A DNA stretch of 64,000 nt from Symbiodinium sp. CCMP2592 (GCA_905221615.1 CAJNDT010006125.1:243501-307500), one strand, 5' to 3'; shown: positions 44,984 through 54,714, counted from the stretch's first letter. The notes: a model not told the origin generated them from the letters alone. Numbers and translations are program-made.

Positions 44984-45112
44984 CTAACTTCTGTTTGGGT
45001 GTCTGACTAAAGGAGGCCTGTCATGTTCGGTGTTCTGGTTGTCGGAGTTCGTAGAATGCATGTTCCAGTCGTCGTTGCTCTCATAGAGCCCCGCGGAGCT
45101 GGCTGAGCCGCA
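44984..45112 (-). CDS. Terminal exon on the minus strand
   Basis: Reading leftwards, a T8 run and CACCGAG form an acceptor. The frame then reads CGSASSAGLYESNDDWNMHS, an Asn/Asp/His-rich stretch, and VRHPNRS before TAG at 44984. Third positions are strongly G/C. Upstream on this strand is the (AGT)n tract, presumably intron. Confidence 0.45.
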   Translation of the reverse strand, partial: CGSASSAGLYESNDDWNMHSTNSDNQNTEHDRPPLVRHPNRS

Positions 45113-45133
45113 CTCGGTGGGTGACCAAAAAAA

Positions 45134-45134
<1 letters not shown>

Positions 45135-45166
<32 letters not shown>

Positions 45167-45176
45167 GCTGCTACTG

Positions 45177-45228
<52 letters not shown>

Positions 45229-45499
45229 CGCTGCTACTGCTGCTACTGCTGCTACTGCCACTGCTAGTGCTACTAAGCACCACGAACTTCTAGCATTTTT
45301 GTTATTCTTCTCGCTACTGCGACGACGACTACTGCTACTGCTACTGCTACTTACTATCCCTGCTGCTACTACTACTACTACTACTACCACTGCTACTACT
45401 ACTGCTGCTGCTGCTACTACTACTGCTACTACTACTACTACTACTACCGCTACTGCTACCATTACTAGTGCTACTGCTACTAATACTACTACGACAACG

Positions 45500-45537
<38 letters not shown>

Positions 45538-45620
45538 CCCTACTCATACTCCTACTCCCACCCCTACTCCCACTCCTACTCCTACTCCTAGTACTACGAC
45601 TGCTACTACAGCTACTGCGC
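45135..45620 (+). repeat. (ACT)n complex with GCT and CCTACT subrepeats
   Basis: Three blocks of triplets separated by short unique bits; one block is CCTACTCC-like. Confidence 0.9.
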
Positions 45621-46254
45621 TGGAAAAAACTAGTAGAACAAGAAGCGGGCACACAAAAGCACCAGTTTTGGAAGTATTGGCCATTCTGGCAGTAGCATCA
45701 GCCGTAGCGAAACTAATGGCATATGATGACAAACAGCTACAGATAGCACCGGGGAGACAATGCGAGACAAGAAGCAAACGACAAACACGTCCGAGATAGA
45801 AGGAAGACCTTTGCCGTACATAATCAATACCAAACCCTGAAACCCTGCGTACCGGCACCTGATGGTCAGAGGTTCTACTTGCGATCCCTGGAGGGGCAAC
45901 GCAGGACACCCACTCTGGGAGGGAAACCAGGCACCCTCGAAGCTACAGAACAAGTGCTTTGGGGCTTTACGGTTTAAGAGTCAGCGCGTTGGGGATCTAG
46001 AGTTGGCTGTCATATAAGCTTCAGGGTTGGTATAGTACCCGCTTGTAGCTCCTGCATGTAGCCCAAAAGCCTAGTCTAATGTTTCGGGACTTGGGGCTTT
46101 AGACCAGAAGAGGTTTTGGAAAAGCTGCAGCACTTGGTAGGGCGTGGTGTAGTTTCGTTTTCCCCCAAAAGTCTGGTACAATCTATGGAACTCGACGATG
46201 GGTATAAAGAGTTATGTATTTCCTACCGCGAACTCGGCAAAGCGCTCTTACTCG

Positions 46255-46347
46255 CCCTAAACCCTAAACCCTAAACCCTAATCCCTAAACCCTAATCCCT
46301 AAACCCTAAACCCTAAACCCTAAACCCTAATCCCTAAACCCTAAACC
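46255..46347 (-). repeat. Short telomere array, CCCTAAA orientation
   Basis: About 13 heptads of CCCTAAA with some CCCTAAT variants. Confidence 0.9.
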
Positions 46348-46466
46348 GTTTGTGGAAAGGGTGTTGGCCGCGTCCTTTGCAGATGGGGCATTCATAGGCA
46401 CGGTGCTCCCAAGGCCGAGTCGCGAAGTCTCTTGAACCCCGCCAGTAGCTGAGGGAAAGCACCTTG

Positions 46467-46569
46467 GTAGGGTTTAGGGTTTCGGGCTTAGGGCTAGGGT
46501 TTAGGGTTTAGGGCTAGGGTTTAGGGTTTAGGGCTAGGGTTTAGGGTTTAGGGCTAGGGTTTAGGGTTT
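46467..46569 (+). repeat. Short telomere array, TTTAGGG orientation
   Basis: TTTAGGG heptads alternating with TTTAGGGCTAGGG in a regular pattern, 120 bp from and opposite in orientation to the preceding array. Confidence 0.9.
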
Positions 46570-46881
46570 TGTGGTGGTTTGGTGGGGTCTGTCTCTCGCT
46601 CCTGGTGCCGTCGTGGTAGTCTCTTGGTTGTGTTATTCGTGGTGTCCTGGTGTTCGTGGTCGCTGTGGCGGTCGCTATCGAGATGATCGTCGTGGTTCCC
46701 CTTGTTTCAATGCTTATAGGGCTTGGGGATTTATATGCTGGAAAAATTATGCATGGTGTAGGGATTTCGGTTGGGTGTAGCTATGTACAGCATAAAGCCA
46801 CCCAACATAACCGGAGGCCGGAGATCCCTGAACCTCACAATCCGAGCACACACCATAGTAGGGATTTTGTAGATTAGGGGT

Positions 46882-46990
46882 AATATGGGGGGGGCCCTAA
46901 TATTAAGGGTTTTGGGGTACCTTATACCACAGTTGTGTCTGTTATAAGGAGCCACCAAAATAGTACACGTAGGCATTATTGGGCCGCTGT
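46882..46990. mobile_element. MITE-like family B, diverged copy
   Basis: GGGCCCTAATATTAAGGG, TTTTGGGGTACC and CCAAAATAGTACACG landmarks in the inverted orientation. Confidence 0.65.
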
Positions 46991-47147
46991 AGCACCTCCC
47001 AGTGATTCCTTTCATCCATGTCGTGGACATGCATCCCGACCGTCGTGCCCGAGAGCCACCCTTCAGTCACTCGCTACGATCAACTGACTAAGTTAGGCTG
47101 TCAACTCTCACCGAGCTACAATAGAACCGTGAATATTTATCAGTATC

Positions 47148-47468
47148 ATGCCGGATGGTTCCTTGGTTCATAGTTGTAGCAGAATAGACCCCAGCACCCT
47201 GCCGCTCATGGCCCCTCACATAGCTGTTAATGTGTCTGACACTGGAAGGGTAGACATGATTGAACCTGGCTCGACTAAATCGCCAACTCGGGCACACGGG
47301 CGTTTTAGGTTTCGACGACTGTGCACTGCTGTTTTACGGGTCGTCAAGCTGTGTTTCCTGTGGTGCGGCACAGTTCACAGGCAGGTGGCGGAAAGCGTAG
47401 CCAAGACCGTGCATGAAGCAAGCAAGCGACGGTATTGTCCGCGAACAAGATACAGTATAACTAATTAA
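47148..47468 (+). CDS. 106-aa ORF with ATG, unknown product
   Basis: MPDGSLVHSCSRIDPSTLPL..., then DTGRVDMIEPGSTKS, a basic segment, and QVAESVAKTVHEASKRRY near the end (TAA). GCACAGTTCACAG at 47370-47382 could be an internal acceptor. Not recognised. Confidence 0.33.
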   Translation: MPDGSLVHSCSRIDPSTLPLMAPHIAVNVSDTGRVDMIEPGSTKSPTRAHGRFRFRRLCTAVLRVVKLCFLWCGTVHRQVAESVAKTVHEASKRRYCPRTRYSITN

Positions 47469-47694
47469 CTAATTCTCGTGGGTCAGTGGGGCTTGAAGCC
47501 CAGCTTGTGCACACGGCCGTGCGGAAGGGAAGCCACCAGTCAGTCTCGTGTGGAAGTGACTGGAGCGCCGCAGCTTGCGCCCACCATGACTGCCAGTTGA
47601 GATCCGTCAACCCTGAACCTTAAGCACCAATGCAGAAGCCTTTCCACTTGAGAGCTTTACGTGTTTTAAAAACTCAGCTGGTCCCGGGCATAGC

Positions 47695-47970
47695 TTGCAT
47701 CATCCGAGGCTTGCCCTATTTTTGAAGTGGGTTCGCCCAACAGCCCGCAAGCGGCTGTTCCGGAAAGCTGCTGGTAAGTGTTTGTGTTGTTTCAGCACCT
47801 TGCAGGTCCAACAGATCTGTCAGGCACGGGAGCAACTTTCCCGTGCCATGCCATGCCTGCTTCCGGCTTTTTTCGTTGCATTTCTGCATGTTTGCCGCCA
47901 GCCCAGCTTTGACAGGAAGGCTGTGTTGAGCCCGTGCTACTCAAAGACCACTTGTTATCAAATCGCCTAG
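47695..47970 (+). CDS. ORF / exon, unknown product
   Basis: 91 codons, no ATG at the start, ending YSKTTCYQIA and TAG. Basic start (VRPTARKRLFRKAAG) followed by a GTAAGT that could be a donor. Contains a 9-bp-stem hairpin at ~47822-47847 (GGCACGGGA / TCCCGTGCC). Confidence 0.28.
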   Translation: MHHPRLALFLKWVRPTARKRLFRKAAGKCLCCFSTLQVQQICQAREQLSRAMPCLLPAFFVAFLHVCRQPSFDRKAVLSPCYSKTTCYQIA

Positions 47971-48715
47971 AGAGGCTTGTTGTGAATGGTAGCAAGCAGA
48001 TAGCGCCACATCTACGTAAGACTGCTGCTGCCGCATTGATTGCTTACTGCCATCCCAGACGAAGCCATGCTTGCTGACCGGACCCTTTAATTAATCCAGA
48101 ACCGTAAGCTCTTGTATCTTATAACCCTAAACTTTAAGCCCTTCAATCCTGCAAGCCGAAGCCAGGAAAACTGGACTCTACCAGTTCGAACCTTAATTGT
48201 GGGGATAGGGGAGTTTCTCCCAGACTTGCAAGGGCCTTGGAATTTTTTGGAGGGTTTAAACTGCACTAATTGAGCGGTGCTGCGGCTTTCCAAGATGCCT
48301 GGCGGTAATGCTTAACAGCGGACCGCAGACGGCGGTACCGGTGGTGCTTATCACCGCAGAAGGATCATAACCCTACCCCTAAACACTGGAGCTTAAATTG
48401 ATTGTGCTGCTCACCCTACACCCCGCACCCAGAATGATTCTCAAATCCAGCTTGGATGTACAGGTCTCCGGCAATGCTGGTCGTTAAGAGGACCTTGCGT
48501 CGAGAAAGTGCGCACGACGTTTCAGGCATGACATTTACGCTTAGGGTTTTACTGGGCTCCTGTTACTACATCTAAGTTTCCATCGTTGAAGTCTATGGTA
48601 GATCATACGGTCTCCTTAAAAATAAGTTCCCTAACAGAAACCCAGTTAGGGGTTTAGGGTTCAAAGTCCAGGCTGCCTCGAGTCCAGTTGCAATCCGGCT
48701 TTAACCAGCTTCACC

Positions 48716-48905
48716 CAATATAGGGGCCTAAATAATTACCTATACTATTTTGGGACATTGCATTTTTGGGACGAGCCTACATTGGCACTTCTGCCCGCCA
48801 GGAATACCAGGAAAAATATAGTATTTTTTTTTTTTTTTGGGGGGGGGGGGGGTCCTTATCATAGTTATAGGATAACGGGCCCCAAAACCCTACTCTAATC
48901 CCATG
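48716..48905. mobile_element. MITE-like family B copy with an internal insertion/duplication
   Basis: Left half to CTATACTATTTTGGG, then ~65 foreign bases, a second TATAGTATTTT start, a long T tract and G tract, then the normal right half from GGTCCTTATC. Confidence 0.75.
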
Positions 48906-48953
48906 CCAACATAGTGTAGAAACCCATATCTCCCTAGTACTACGGCCTCAATT

Positions 48954-49066
48954 GGGAGTTTCCGAAAATAATTAGGGGTACCTCACTTTGGGGTCCTTAA
49001 AAGAAGGATCCCTACAGATCCCTACTATATAGGTAGTGTATTGTCCCTTACTTTTCGGAAGCTCGC
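48954..49066. mobile_element. MITE-like family A, copy 5
   Basis: GGGAGTTTCCGAAAATAATT to CTTTTCGGAAGCTC; a short GGATCCCTACA duplication lengthens the core. Confidence 0.8.
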
Positions 49067-49739
49067 AATTCTATTTATGGTTGTACTGTTCGTTTTAGAC
49101 CACGAAACCGTAATCAAGCGTCACTTTTATTGTTAAGGCTGCCCCATGTATTCTCTCTTTCGCCTATGCTTCCGTAAATTGGCCTCAGCGGTCGTGTTTA
49201 GCTTTGGGGTCTACTAGGTATGTGCCCAATCGGAATGACTTTGACTTTCCGCCTGTTGTCGTTGATAGTTCACGATCTCTGTACTCAAGCAGTCCTGAGG
49301 ACGGTTCAATAGGACATCGCGCACAAAATATTACAGCTTGGACTCTGTCCGTTCTTAGGGCTTCGGACTTCGCCGGAGCTAACGAGAACCCGCAGTAACT
49401 TTCATACGGTTCGGCTGAAGGCGTTGCCGCTTTCAGCCTGCTGCCTTACTTTTCGGGTTTCAGGGTTTAGGCTTTCCGTCTAAGGAGACGACAGCCCTTC
49501 AAGGCTAAGGATTTCTCTACGGAAGCTTACGCAACCCTTTGCTTGAACCACCAAAATCTGTCTTTTGAGCGTGCGTGCAAGAGTTCCCTAACATCTTGTT
49601 TTATACCAGGATCCTACAAAAAATGCTTTCGCAGCTCAAGGTAAGCCTTCGCCTCCAGCCTCAAAATCGAGCGTCTATTCCACAGCGACAAGTGCTAAGC
49701 CAACCGACCTTAACCTTCGAGGTATTTTAGGGTTTTGGG

Positions 49740-49802
49740 GTTTAGGGCTTCGGGTTGATGAGTGCCCTGGAGAGAGAGAGAGAGAGGGCTTCGGGTTGAT
49801 AC
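49740..49802. repeat. Duplicated 15-mer flanking a (GA)n tract
   Basis: GGGCTTCGGGTTGAT appears at about 49746 and again at about 49787, separated by a run of GA dinucleotides. A similar AGAGAGGGCTTC string occurs near 796 and 61044. It lies just upstream of the LINE and may be an older insertion footprint. Confidence 0.5.
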
Positions 49803-49857
49803 CAAACCCTAGTGTTGGTGGTGTCCGTAGAACAGCTCTGCATTAGGAGTTGTATTG

Positions 49858-52230
49858 ATGGCCTGCAATTGCAGACCCAGCATGCAGCAATGGCGGCTTC
49901 ACATGGCAAAAATGGGCCATGAAGGTGGCTGTCAGGCGGTTGCCACTACATGGACAGCACACCTACATCAGCATGCTTGTGGCACTACTGGCTGGCAACA
50001 GCAATACCATACTGACCCGGAATGGCGAGCACAGATGCATCGGTTGGCTACCGCTGACATGCGCAGAGTGGCTTCGCAAGTGTGGTATGCCAAAACACGC
50101 AAGGCTGTACCATGTTGGACGATTCCAAATGAAATCCGGCGCATGCTGTTGCACCCAAACTACAACATGGCGCAGCCTCGGCCAGGCCTTGGGCACAAGC
50201 ACTCCCCACTACGAACGCCGCAATTGCAACAGGCGCTGCAGCAGCTTTTCGTGCACATGCGCTGCTCAGAGTCAGCACCTCTGGAATGGCACTGCTCGCA
50301 AGGAACTCAGCTGGACAAGCGAAATGGAAAGCCTTTGTGCCAGGGCATCAGAGTTGTTAACGTGTTGGACCCCATGGGCAAGCATTTCTATCGTTCGCTG
50401 TGGCGAAGGGGCAAATCGCAAGCTGCAAGGGACTACGCATCTGGGTATGTTAGACACAGAAGTCGAGAGGAAGCCATTTTGCAGCAGTGTTGTTTGGGGC
50501 ACCGGCTACGCAAAGCAGGTGTTGGACACGCGACGCTCTACAAGGACGTGGCAAATGCATTCTACTCTCCTTTGCATCACCAGCTGGACATGGCCATTGA
50601 AAAAACGATGCAGCGGCCGGATCAAGCTTTGCTCAAGCAACGGCACAAGGCAGCTTGCATACACCTGCAAGCTGCCGACGGGCCCATTTTGCTTTCAGTT
50701 GGAAGTGGTGCTCTCCAGGGAGATAGCATCGCATCGGACTTGTTCGTCGAGCAGTACCACCCCCTGGTCGATGAGTGGTTACAGAGAGCGGCCCAAGCTC
50801 CAACCTATCACCACATGTGCGCGTATGATCCGATCAATCGCAAGTACGTCAACACGGCTCTGTCAGTTTTTGCAGATGACCTTGCAATCAAAGTTCTGTG
50901 CCAGGATGCTGAAGAGTTACAAGCGCAGGCATCTTTCCTGGACGATGAGTTGGATGAGGTGCTCGCTAGTGGCGGTATGGCGCAGAACAGAGACAAGCAA
51001 GAGATTGTCACACATTTTGCCGGCAGAGGCTCGCACAAACAGATGCGCAAAATCTATTGTGGCGAGACGCTGCTCGAAGGCAAAACTGTACCGCAGGCCA
51101 AGTACTTGGGAGAGATTTGTACGCATGGTGGCTCCACTACGGCAACTCGCAAGTACCACCTGGACAAGGCTCAAGCAGCGTGGGCAAGTATGGGTTCGTT
51201 CTGGACACGAGCAGGCAGCAACAGAAGATCGGTCAACATGGTCTTTCGAGCGTTGGTCTTCGAGACTGCAGTGGGTGGTTTGGTCCCCTTTGTTCTCACG
51301 CAGTCAGACTACAAGGCTCTCGATGCTTTTATCACGGCGAAGGGGCGCATCCTCATGCGAGGCAAAGCATGCAAGCGCGAAGAACAACCTGACGGCACCA
51401 TCAAGTATGAGGCAGTTCCGAATCAACAGGTCTGGAGATACCTTGGGCTTGCAGGGGTGCGCACCGAGCTACGGATCAAACGCCTCCAGTTCTGGCAACG
51501 TCTTCTGCGACAACCTGAACTTCACTCCAATGTCTTCGCCGTCATGTTCGGGTCCTTCTCTTTCGAGGCGAACCCTATGTTGCAAGACGACGGTTCTCTT
51601 TCAAATGCAGCGCATCCGTGGCTCACGCAGCTGGTTGATGACATCGAGGCTCTTCGGGACATCGCAGACCTTGAACACATCCCCCATGCAGTGGACAAGA
51701 AGCCGTTGCATCTGTTCAGCCCCGACATCAAGCTCGAATTTCTTAAGGTCGATGTGTCCATGTTGCGACGCAAGTTCCTGTGCGTGGAAATACCTCCACC
51801 GGGTTACCAGCATCAGTACCCTCTCGAACTCGAGATGGCCCCGGACGAACTGTTGGCAATTCCAGATGACATGCAGCACGTATGCGAACACATCCTTGCT
51901 GATGGTTCACAGTGTGGTCGGACTTTCAAGTCGAGTAAAGCTTTGGCCATCCACTGTGCCAAGCAGCATGAGCATCCGCCTATGGAGGTGTTGCTTGTGG
52001 TCACAAACCAGTGCTTATTCTGCAAGGAAGTTTTCGCTAATGTTTTCTCGACGAGAAGGCACGTTGTCAATTCCCTTCGAAAGCAGCATTGCAGTGGTCG
52101 GTCTAGTGTTGTCAACAGGAAACCCGACATTCCTGACAATCTTGTTTGCAGCATGTGCGATGCGCAGTTTGAGACTCTTGCAGCCTTGCATGATCACTTG
52201 GAGCAGCATTTGGGCGCACAGCTACAGTAA
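49858..52230 (+). CDS. Non-LTR (LINE-type) reverse transcriptase with three C-terminal C2H2-like zinc fingers
   Basis: Numbering is from the ATG at 49858 (790 residues); the frame is open back to 49831, after a TAG. RT core motifs are in order: YKDVANAF near residues 228-235 (first catalytic Asp D230), ALQGDS at 285-290, and the catalytic FADD box at 338-341, followed by an RT thumb-like region. This is the palm of a retroelement polymerase, which copies the element's own RNA into a new chromosomal site. The C-terminus carries three finger-like Cys/His clusters: C676-x9-C686-x12-H699-x4-H704, C719-x2-C722-x12-H735-x8-H744, and the canonical C764-x2-C767-x12-H780-x3-H784. They probably bind nucleic acid. 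No endonuclease domain is visible upstream and the N-terminal part is short, so the copy is probably 5' truncated. The catalytic residues are intact and there is no internal stop. The reading as RT is firm; the LINE clade is not determined. Confidence 0.93.
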   Translation: MACNCRPSMQQWRLHMAKMGHEGGCQAVATTWTAHLHQHACGTTGWQQQYHTDPEWRAQMHRLATADMRRVASQVWYAKTRKAVPCWTIPNEIRRMLLHPNYNMAQPRPGLGHKHSPLRTPQLQQALQQLFVHMRCSESAPLEWHCSQGTQLDKRNGKPLCQGIRVVNVLDPMGKHFYRSLWRRGKSQAARDYASGYVRHRSREEAILQQCCLGHRLRKAGVGHATLYKDVANAFYSPLHHQLDMAIEKTMQRPDQALLKQRHKAACIHLQAADGPILLSVGSGALQGDSIASDLFVEQYHPLVDEWLQRAAQAPTYHHMCAYDPINRKYVNTALSVFADDLAIKVLCQDAEELQAQASFLDDELDEVLASGGMAQNRDKQEIVTHFAGRGSHKQMRKIYCGETLLEGKTVPQAKYLGEICTHGGSTTATRKYHLDKAQAAWASMGSFWTRAGSNRRSVNMVFRALVFETAVGGLVPFVLTQSDYKALDAFITAKGRILMRGKACKREEQPDGTIKYEAVPNQQVWRYLGLAGVRTELRIKRLQFWQRLLRQPELHSNVFAVMFGSFSFEANPMLQDDGSLSNAAHPWLTQLVDDIEALRDIADLEHIPHAVDKKPLHLFSPDIKLEFLKVDVSMLRRKFLCVEIPPPGYQHQYPLELEMAPDELLAIPDDMQHVCEHILADGSQCGRTFKSSKALAIHCAKQHEHPPMEVLLVVTNQCLFCKEVFANVFSTRRHVVNSLRKQHCSGRSSVVNRKPDIPDNLVCSMCDAQFETLAALHDHLEQHLGAQLQ

Positions 52231-52258
52231 GAACATAGTCCAGAGTTCCTCAGCCATC

Positions 52259-52861
52259 ATGCAGCAGTGGGCGGCGAATGCGGGAACCCCTAACGGGCCA
52301 GCGCTGAAGCGCAGGCAAGTTGGAGGTGACAAAGATGAGCTTGTCGTCAAGGCTGTTCAGCTCCTCATGAAGTCCAACTTGAAGTTGTCCGCGGATGTGC
52401 GGGCATTGCAGTCGGCAACTTTCCGGACGTGCCTCATCCCGTCCACAGCCTCTTTCGTGCTCAAGGCTAAGGAAGCCAGCCAGAAGTACAACGACATCGT
52501 TCAAGCTGCAGGGAAGAACCACGACTTCGGCCCTCCGCATGTCCATGTATGGGCAGCGCTGACGGTTGAAGCAGCCGCTCATCTTACGGGTGAACTGCTG
52601 CAGCGTGTCGAAGCACATGCTGCTGAGATCGACTCTCCCAGCAAGCTGTTGTCGGATGTGCTTTACTGTCGAGTGGCTCCCGCCTACGGTGGTAAGCATG
52701 TGAAGATCTACCTGACCACTACTGACAAGCTCAAATCAGTAGCTGACGCCTTTTTCCTAGCGTTTAAAACGCAAGGAGGGGAAGAAAAATTCGGCTTAGC
52801 TCCCAAAGGCGGTCTTGAGCGAGAGCTCCAGGCCCTGTTGGAGGAAATCCAAAGCAAGTAA
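52259..52861 (+). CDS. Second ORF of the retrotransposon, function unknown (200 aa)
   Basis: This ORF starts at an ATG 28 nt after the reverse transcriptase stop, in the +1 frame relative to it, and runs 201 codons to TAA. Its text is coding-like: the N-terminus has Ala/Gly/Pro plus a KRR patch, a long amphipathic region includes DELVVKAVQLLMKSN, and the C-terminus is Lys/Glu-rich and ends LLEEIQSK. I see no catalytic motif and do not recognise the family. The position is unusual: classical LINEs place a small ORF1 before, not after, the RT. A role as an RNA-binding or accessory protein of the element is only inference. The same frame is open far upstream through the RT gene, so a +1 shift could in principle fuse the two products. 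Confidence 0.65.
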   Translation: MQQWAANAGTPNGPALKRRQVGGDKDELVVKAVQLLMKSNLKLSADVRALQSATFRTCLIPSTASFVLKAKEASQKYNDIVQAAGKNHDFGPPHVHVWAALTVEAAAHLTGELLQRVEAHAAEIDSPSKLLSDVLYCRVAPAYGGKHVKIYLTTTDKLKSVADAFFLAFKTQGGEEKFGLAPKGGLERELQALLEEIQSK

Positions 52862-53142
52862 GTAAGCCGAATCCGTAGCTAATGCCACGATCGTGGGTGA
52901 AGGTGCCCGCATCCGGCAATTAGCGAGGGGGTACTCGCAGGTCCGTGGGCGGTGCCTTGGGGGTGGTTGTTTGTTCGTTTTGTGTTCTGGTTTTGCACCT
53001 CGGCGACCCCCATGTGATCTGCACTGGGTCAGTGCCTCCACTCCGACCGGGGAGGACGGCAGGCGACTGACTTATCAGGTTCCCTGAGCAGAGTGCTCAG
53101 CTAGGCAGACTTCGTCCGCCACTCAGCTGCGAGAGAGAGAGA
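52862..53142 (+). other. 3' untranslated region and (GA)n tail of the LINE
   Basis: Non-coding GC-rich sequence between the second ORF and the right direct repeat. It ends in a run of GA dinucleotides rather than poly(A). The stretch 53083-53125 has local inverted complementarity (CTGAGCAGAGTGCTCAG core), possibly a hairpin recognised by the RT; that role is inference. Confidence 0.5.
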
Positions 53143-53316
53143 GATGGCCTGCAAAAATATGTCATGCTCGCCCGAGGAAGACTCCCTGAAATTTAGACCC
53201 TACACCCCTAAACCCTGAATAGTTGTGGAAGATTCGCAGAAGCTGAGATGTTCAATCCTCTAACTAAGGCCGTCTTTTGAAGCCTACAAAGCATCCCAGA
53301 TTTTTTCAAAAGCCTA

Positions 53317-53412
53317 ATATGGGGGCCCGAAAAATTAACAGTACTGTTTTGGGGGTTCCTCATTGTAATTATGGTACAATGGGCCCCCAAACCTCATTCT
53401 AACTATAGTACG
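53317..53412. mobile_element. MITE-like family B copy
   Basis: TAATATGGGGGCCCG..., GTTTTGGGGGTTCC, AATGGGCCCCCAAACC; right end decayed to a CCCGGGC-containing sequence. Confidence 0.75.
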
Positions 53413-54714
53413 CCCGGGCATCAGGAACACACCTGTTGGTTCTGCATCCGCGCCATAGGCCGATCCGGGTAAGGGCTTTTGGATTCAGAGGGAGGGGTTT
53501 AGGGTTCAAAATTAAGGATTTAGGGGTCAAGGGTTTAAGGTTTTGGCAAAAAGAAATTTCAGGCTTTTTGCTTTTTCAGCAACGAAGCATCGACAGCAAA
53601 CGCAACCTGCCCGATATGTCCCTCAGAGGTCCTGAGTTTAGTTTGGTCCAGGACTTCGGGTTTCGAGTGTATGGACAGGGTCGCGGCAAAACGGGGGTGC
53701 GATGCAAGTGGATGTAGGATTCAGGGCTTGGAAGGTTAGTTTTGTTCGTTCAGGGGACCCTTCTTTGCGGGTTGGAACCAAGTACCCCAGTGTCAAATCC
53801 TCTCAAATCCCCAGCAATGGCAGACACAATGACTGGGATAGAGAGAGTCCGCGCCCCTACTCGCCAGGGACACACATGATGCGAGCTTTCCGATTGGCTC
53901 AATGGTGAAGCGTAATGCATAGACCCGGAATGCAAAGCAAAAGTCAACAGACATTTGCAAAGACAAAAATGAGCATGCCTCAAGCAAAGAGCAGCATAGA
54001 GACGCGTGAACGTTTATTGGCGTGGACGAGAAAATGTGTTCATTGTACATGCGTACGCATGAATCGTTTGCATGTGTCGTACTGCCTTCTTGATGAATCA
54101 GGGTTCTGCCTCGTGATAGGCCAGCTATCATCGGACTAAGGATTATCGAAGAAGTATACTTAATTTAGCCATGGCCATGTCTGGATTTAGGGTTTCAGAG
54201 ATGTCGGGCATCGGCGGTTTAATTTGTACCGTAACCCTCACAGAACCCCTTGTGAGTGAAATTTCATAATCGTAGAACCTTGTACGAACCCTCATAACTC
54301 TGTGGGATTCAATATGCACGGCACAGCTAGAACCTAAAAGCCATGGCGCCCTGACAGGTAGCAATTCGACTGGCGAAGAGGGGCTGTTGAATGAGCTGAC
54401 TCTGTGTCGGCACTGGTTTGGTTTTGGTTTGGGCTTAGGGTCCTAGTATTAAGATATGTGGCTCAGAACTGCTTAGAGTTTGGAGCTGTGTAAGAACAAA
54501 TACCCTTTCGGCAACTCTTTTGAGGCATGTACTCTGCCCATAGACCAGAAAGGTTAAACCTTGAAGTCCCGCGCGGCCTGGTTAAGTAGGGCTACGATTG
54601 ATAAGGCAACTACTTACAAACTTACAACCTTAGGATGACGGCTGCCAAGGTCATGCTCACAAGAACTCTGGTGCACCTAGAGCCATAGCCCAAACCCTAG
54701 CCCTCAGCATTGCC
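53413..54714. other. No clear gene
   Basis: Heptad-like text and moderate frames at 53915-54139 without codon bias. Confidence 0.5.

Larger units (their letters stand above)
47971..49856. other. No clear gene upstream of the LINE
   Basis: One interrupted family-B and one family-A element; a 64-codon frame at 49204-49398 is weak. Confidence 0.5.
49857..53154 (+). mobile_element. LINE-like retrotransposon insertion with candidate 12-bp target-site duplication
   Basis: The 12-mer GATGGCCTGCAA occurs at 49857-49868 and again at 53143-53154, bracketing the RT gene, the second ORF, ~270 bp of 3' untranslated sequence and a short (GA)n tail at 53130-53143. A direct repeat just after a simple-sequence tail is what target-primed reverse transcription leaves. 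If correct, the element proper is about 49869-53142, and the RT start codon lies in the target-derived repeat rather than in the element. The repeat could be chance; one empty-site comparison would settle it. Confidence 0.7.

Noticed and set aside
44385..45800. Poly-Thr and poly-Ser ORFs
   Set aside because: Translations of (ACT)n microsatellites.
48170..48215. Possible tRNA T-arm (AGTTCGAACCT)
   Set aside because: No matching acceptor, D or anticodon stems nearby on either strand.
49919..52258. 980-codon frame overlapping the RT as an independent gene
   Set aside because: Its RT-overlapping part is Ser/Arg/Trp-rich with no domain, typical of an out-of-frame reading; only the last 200 codons (from 52259) look real.
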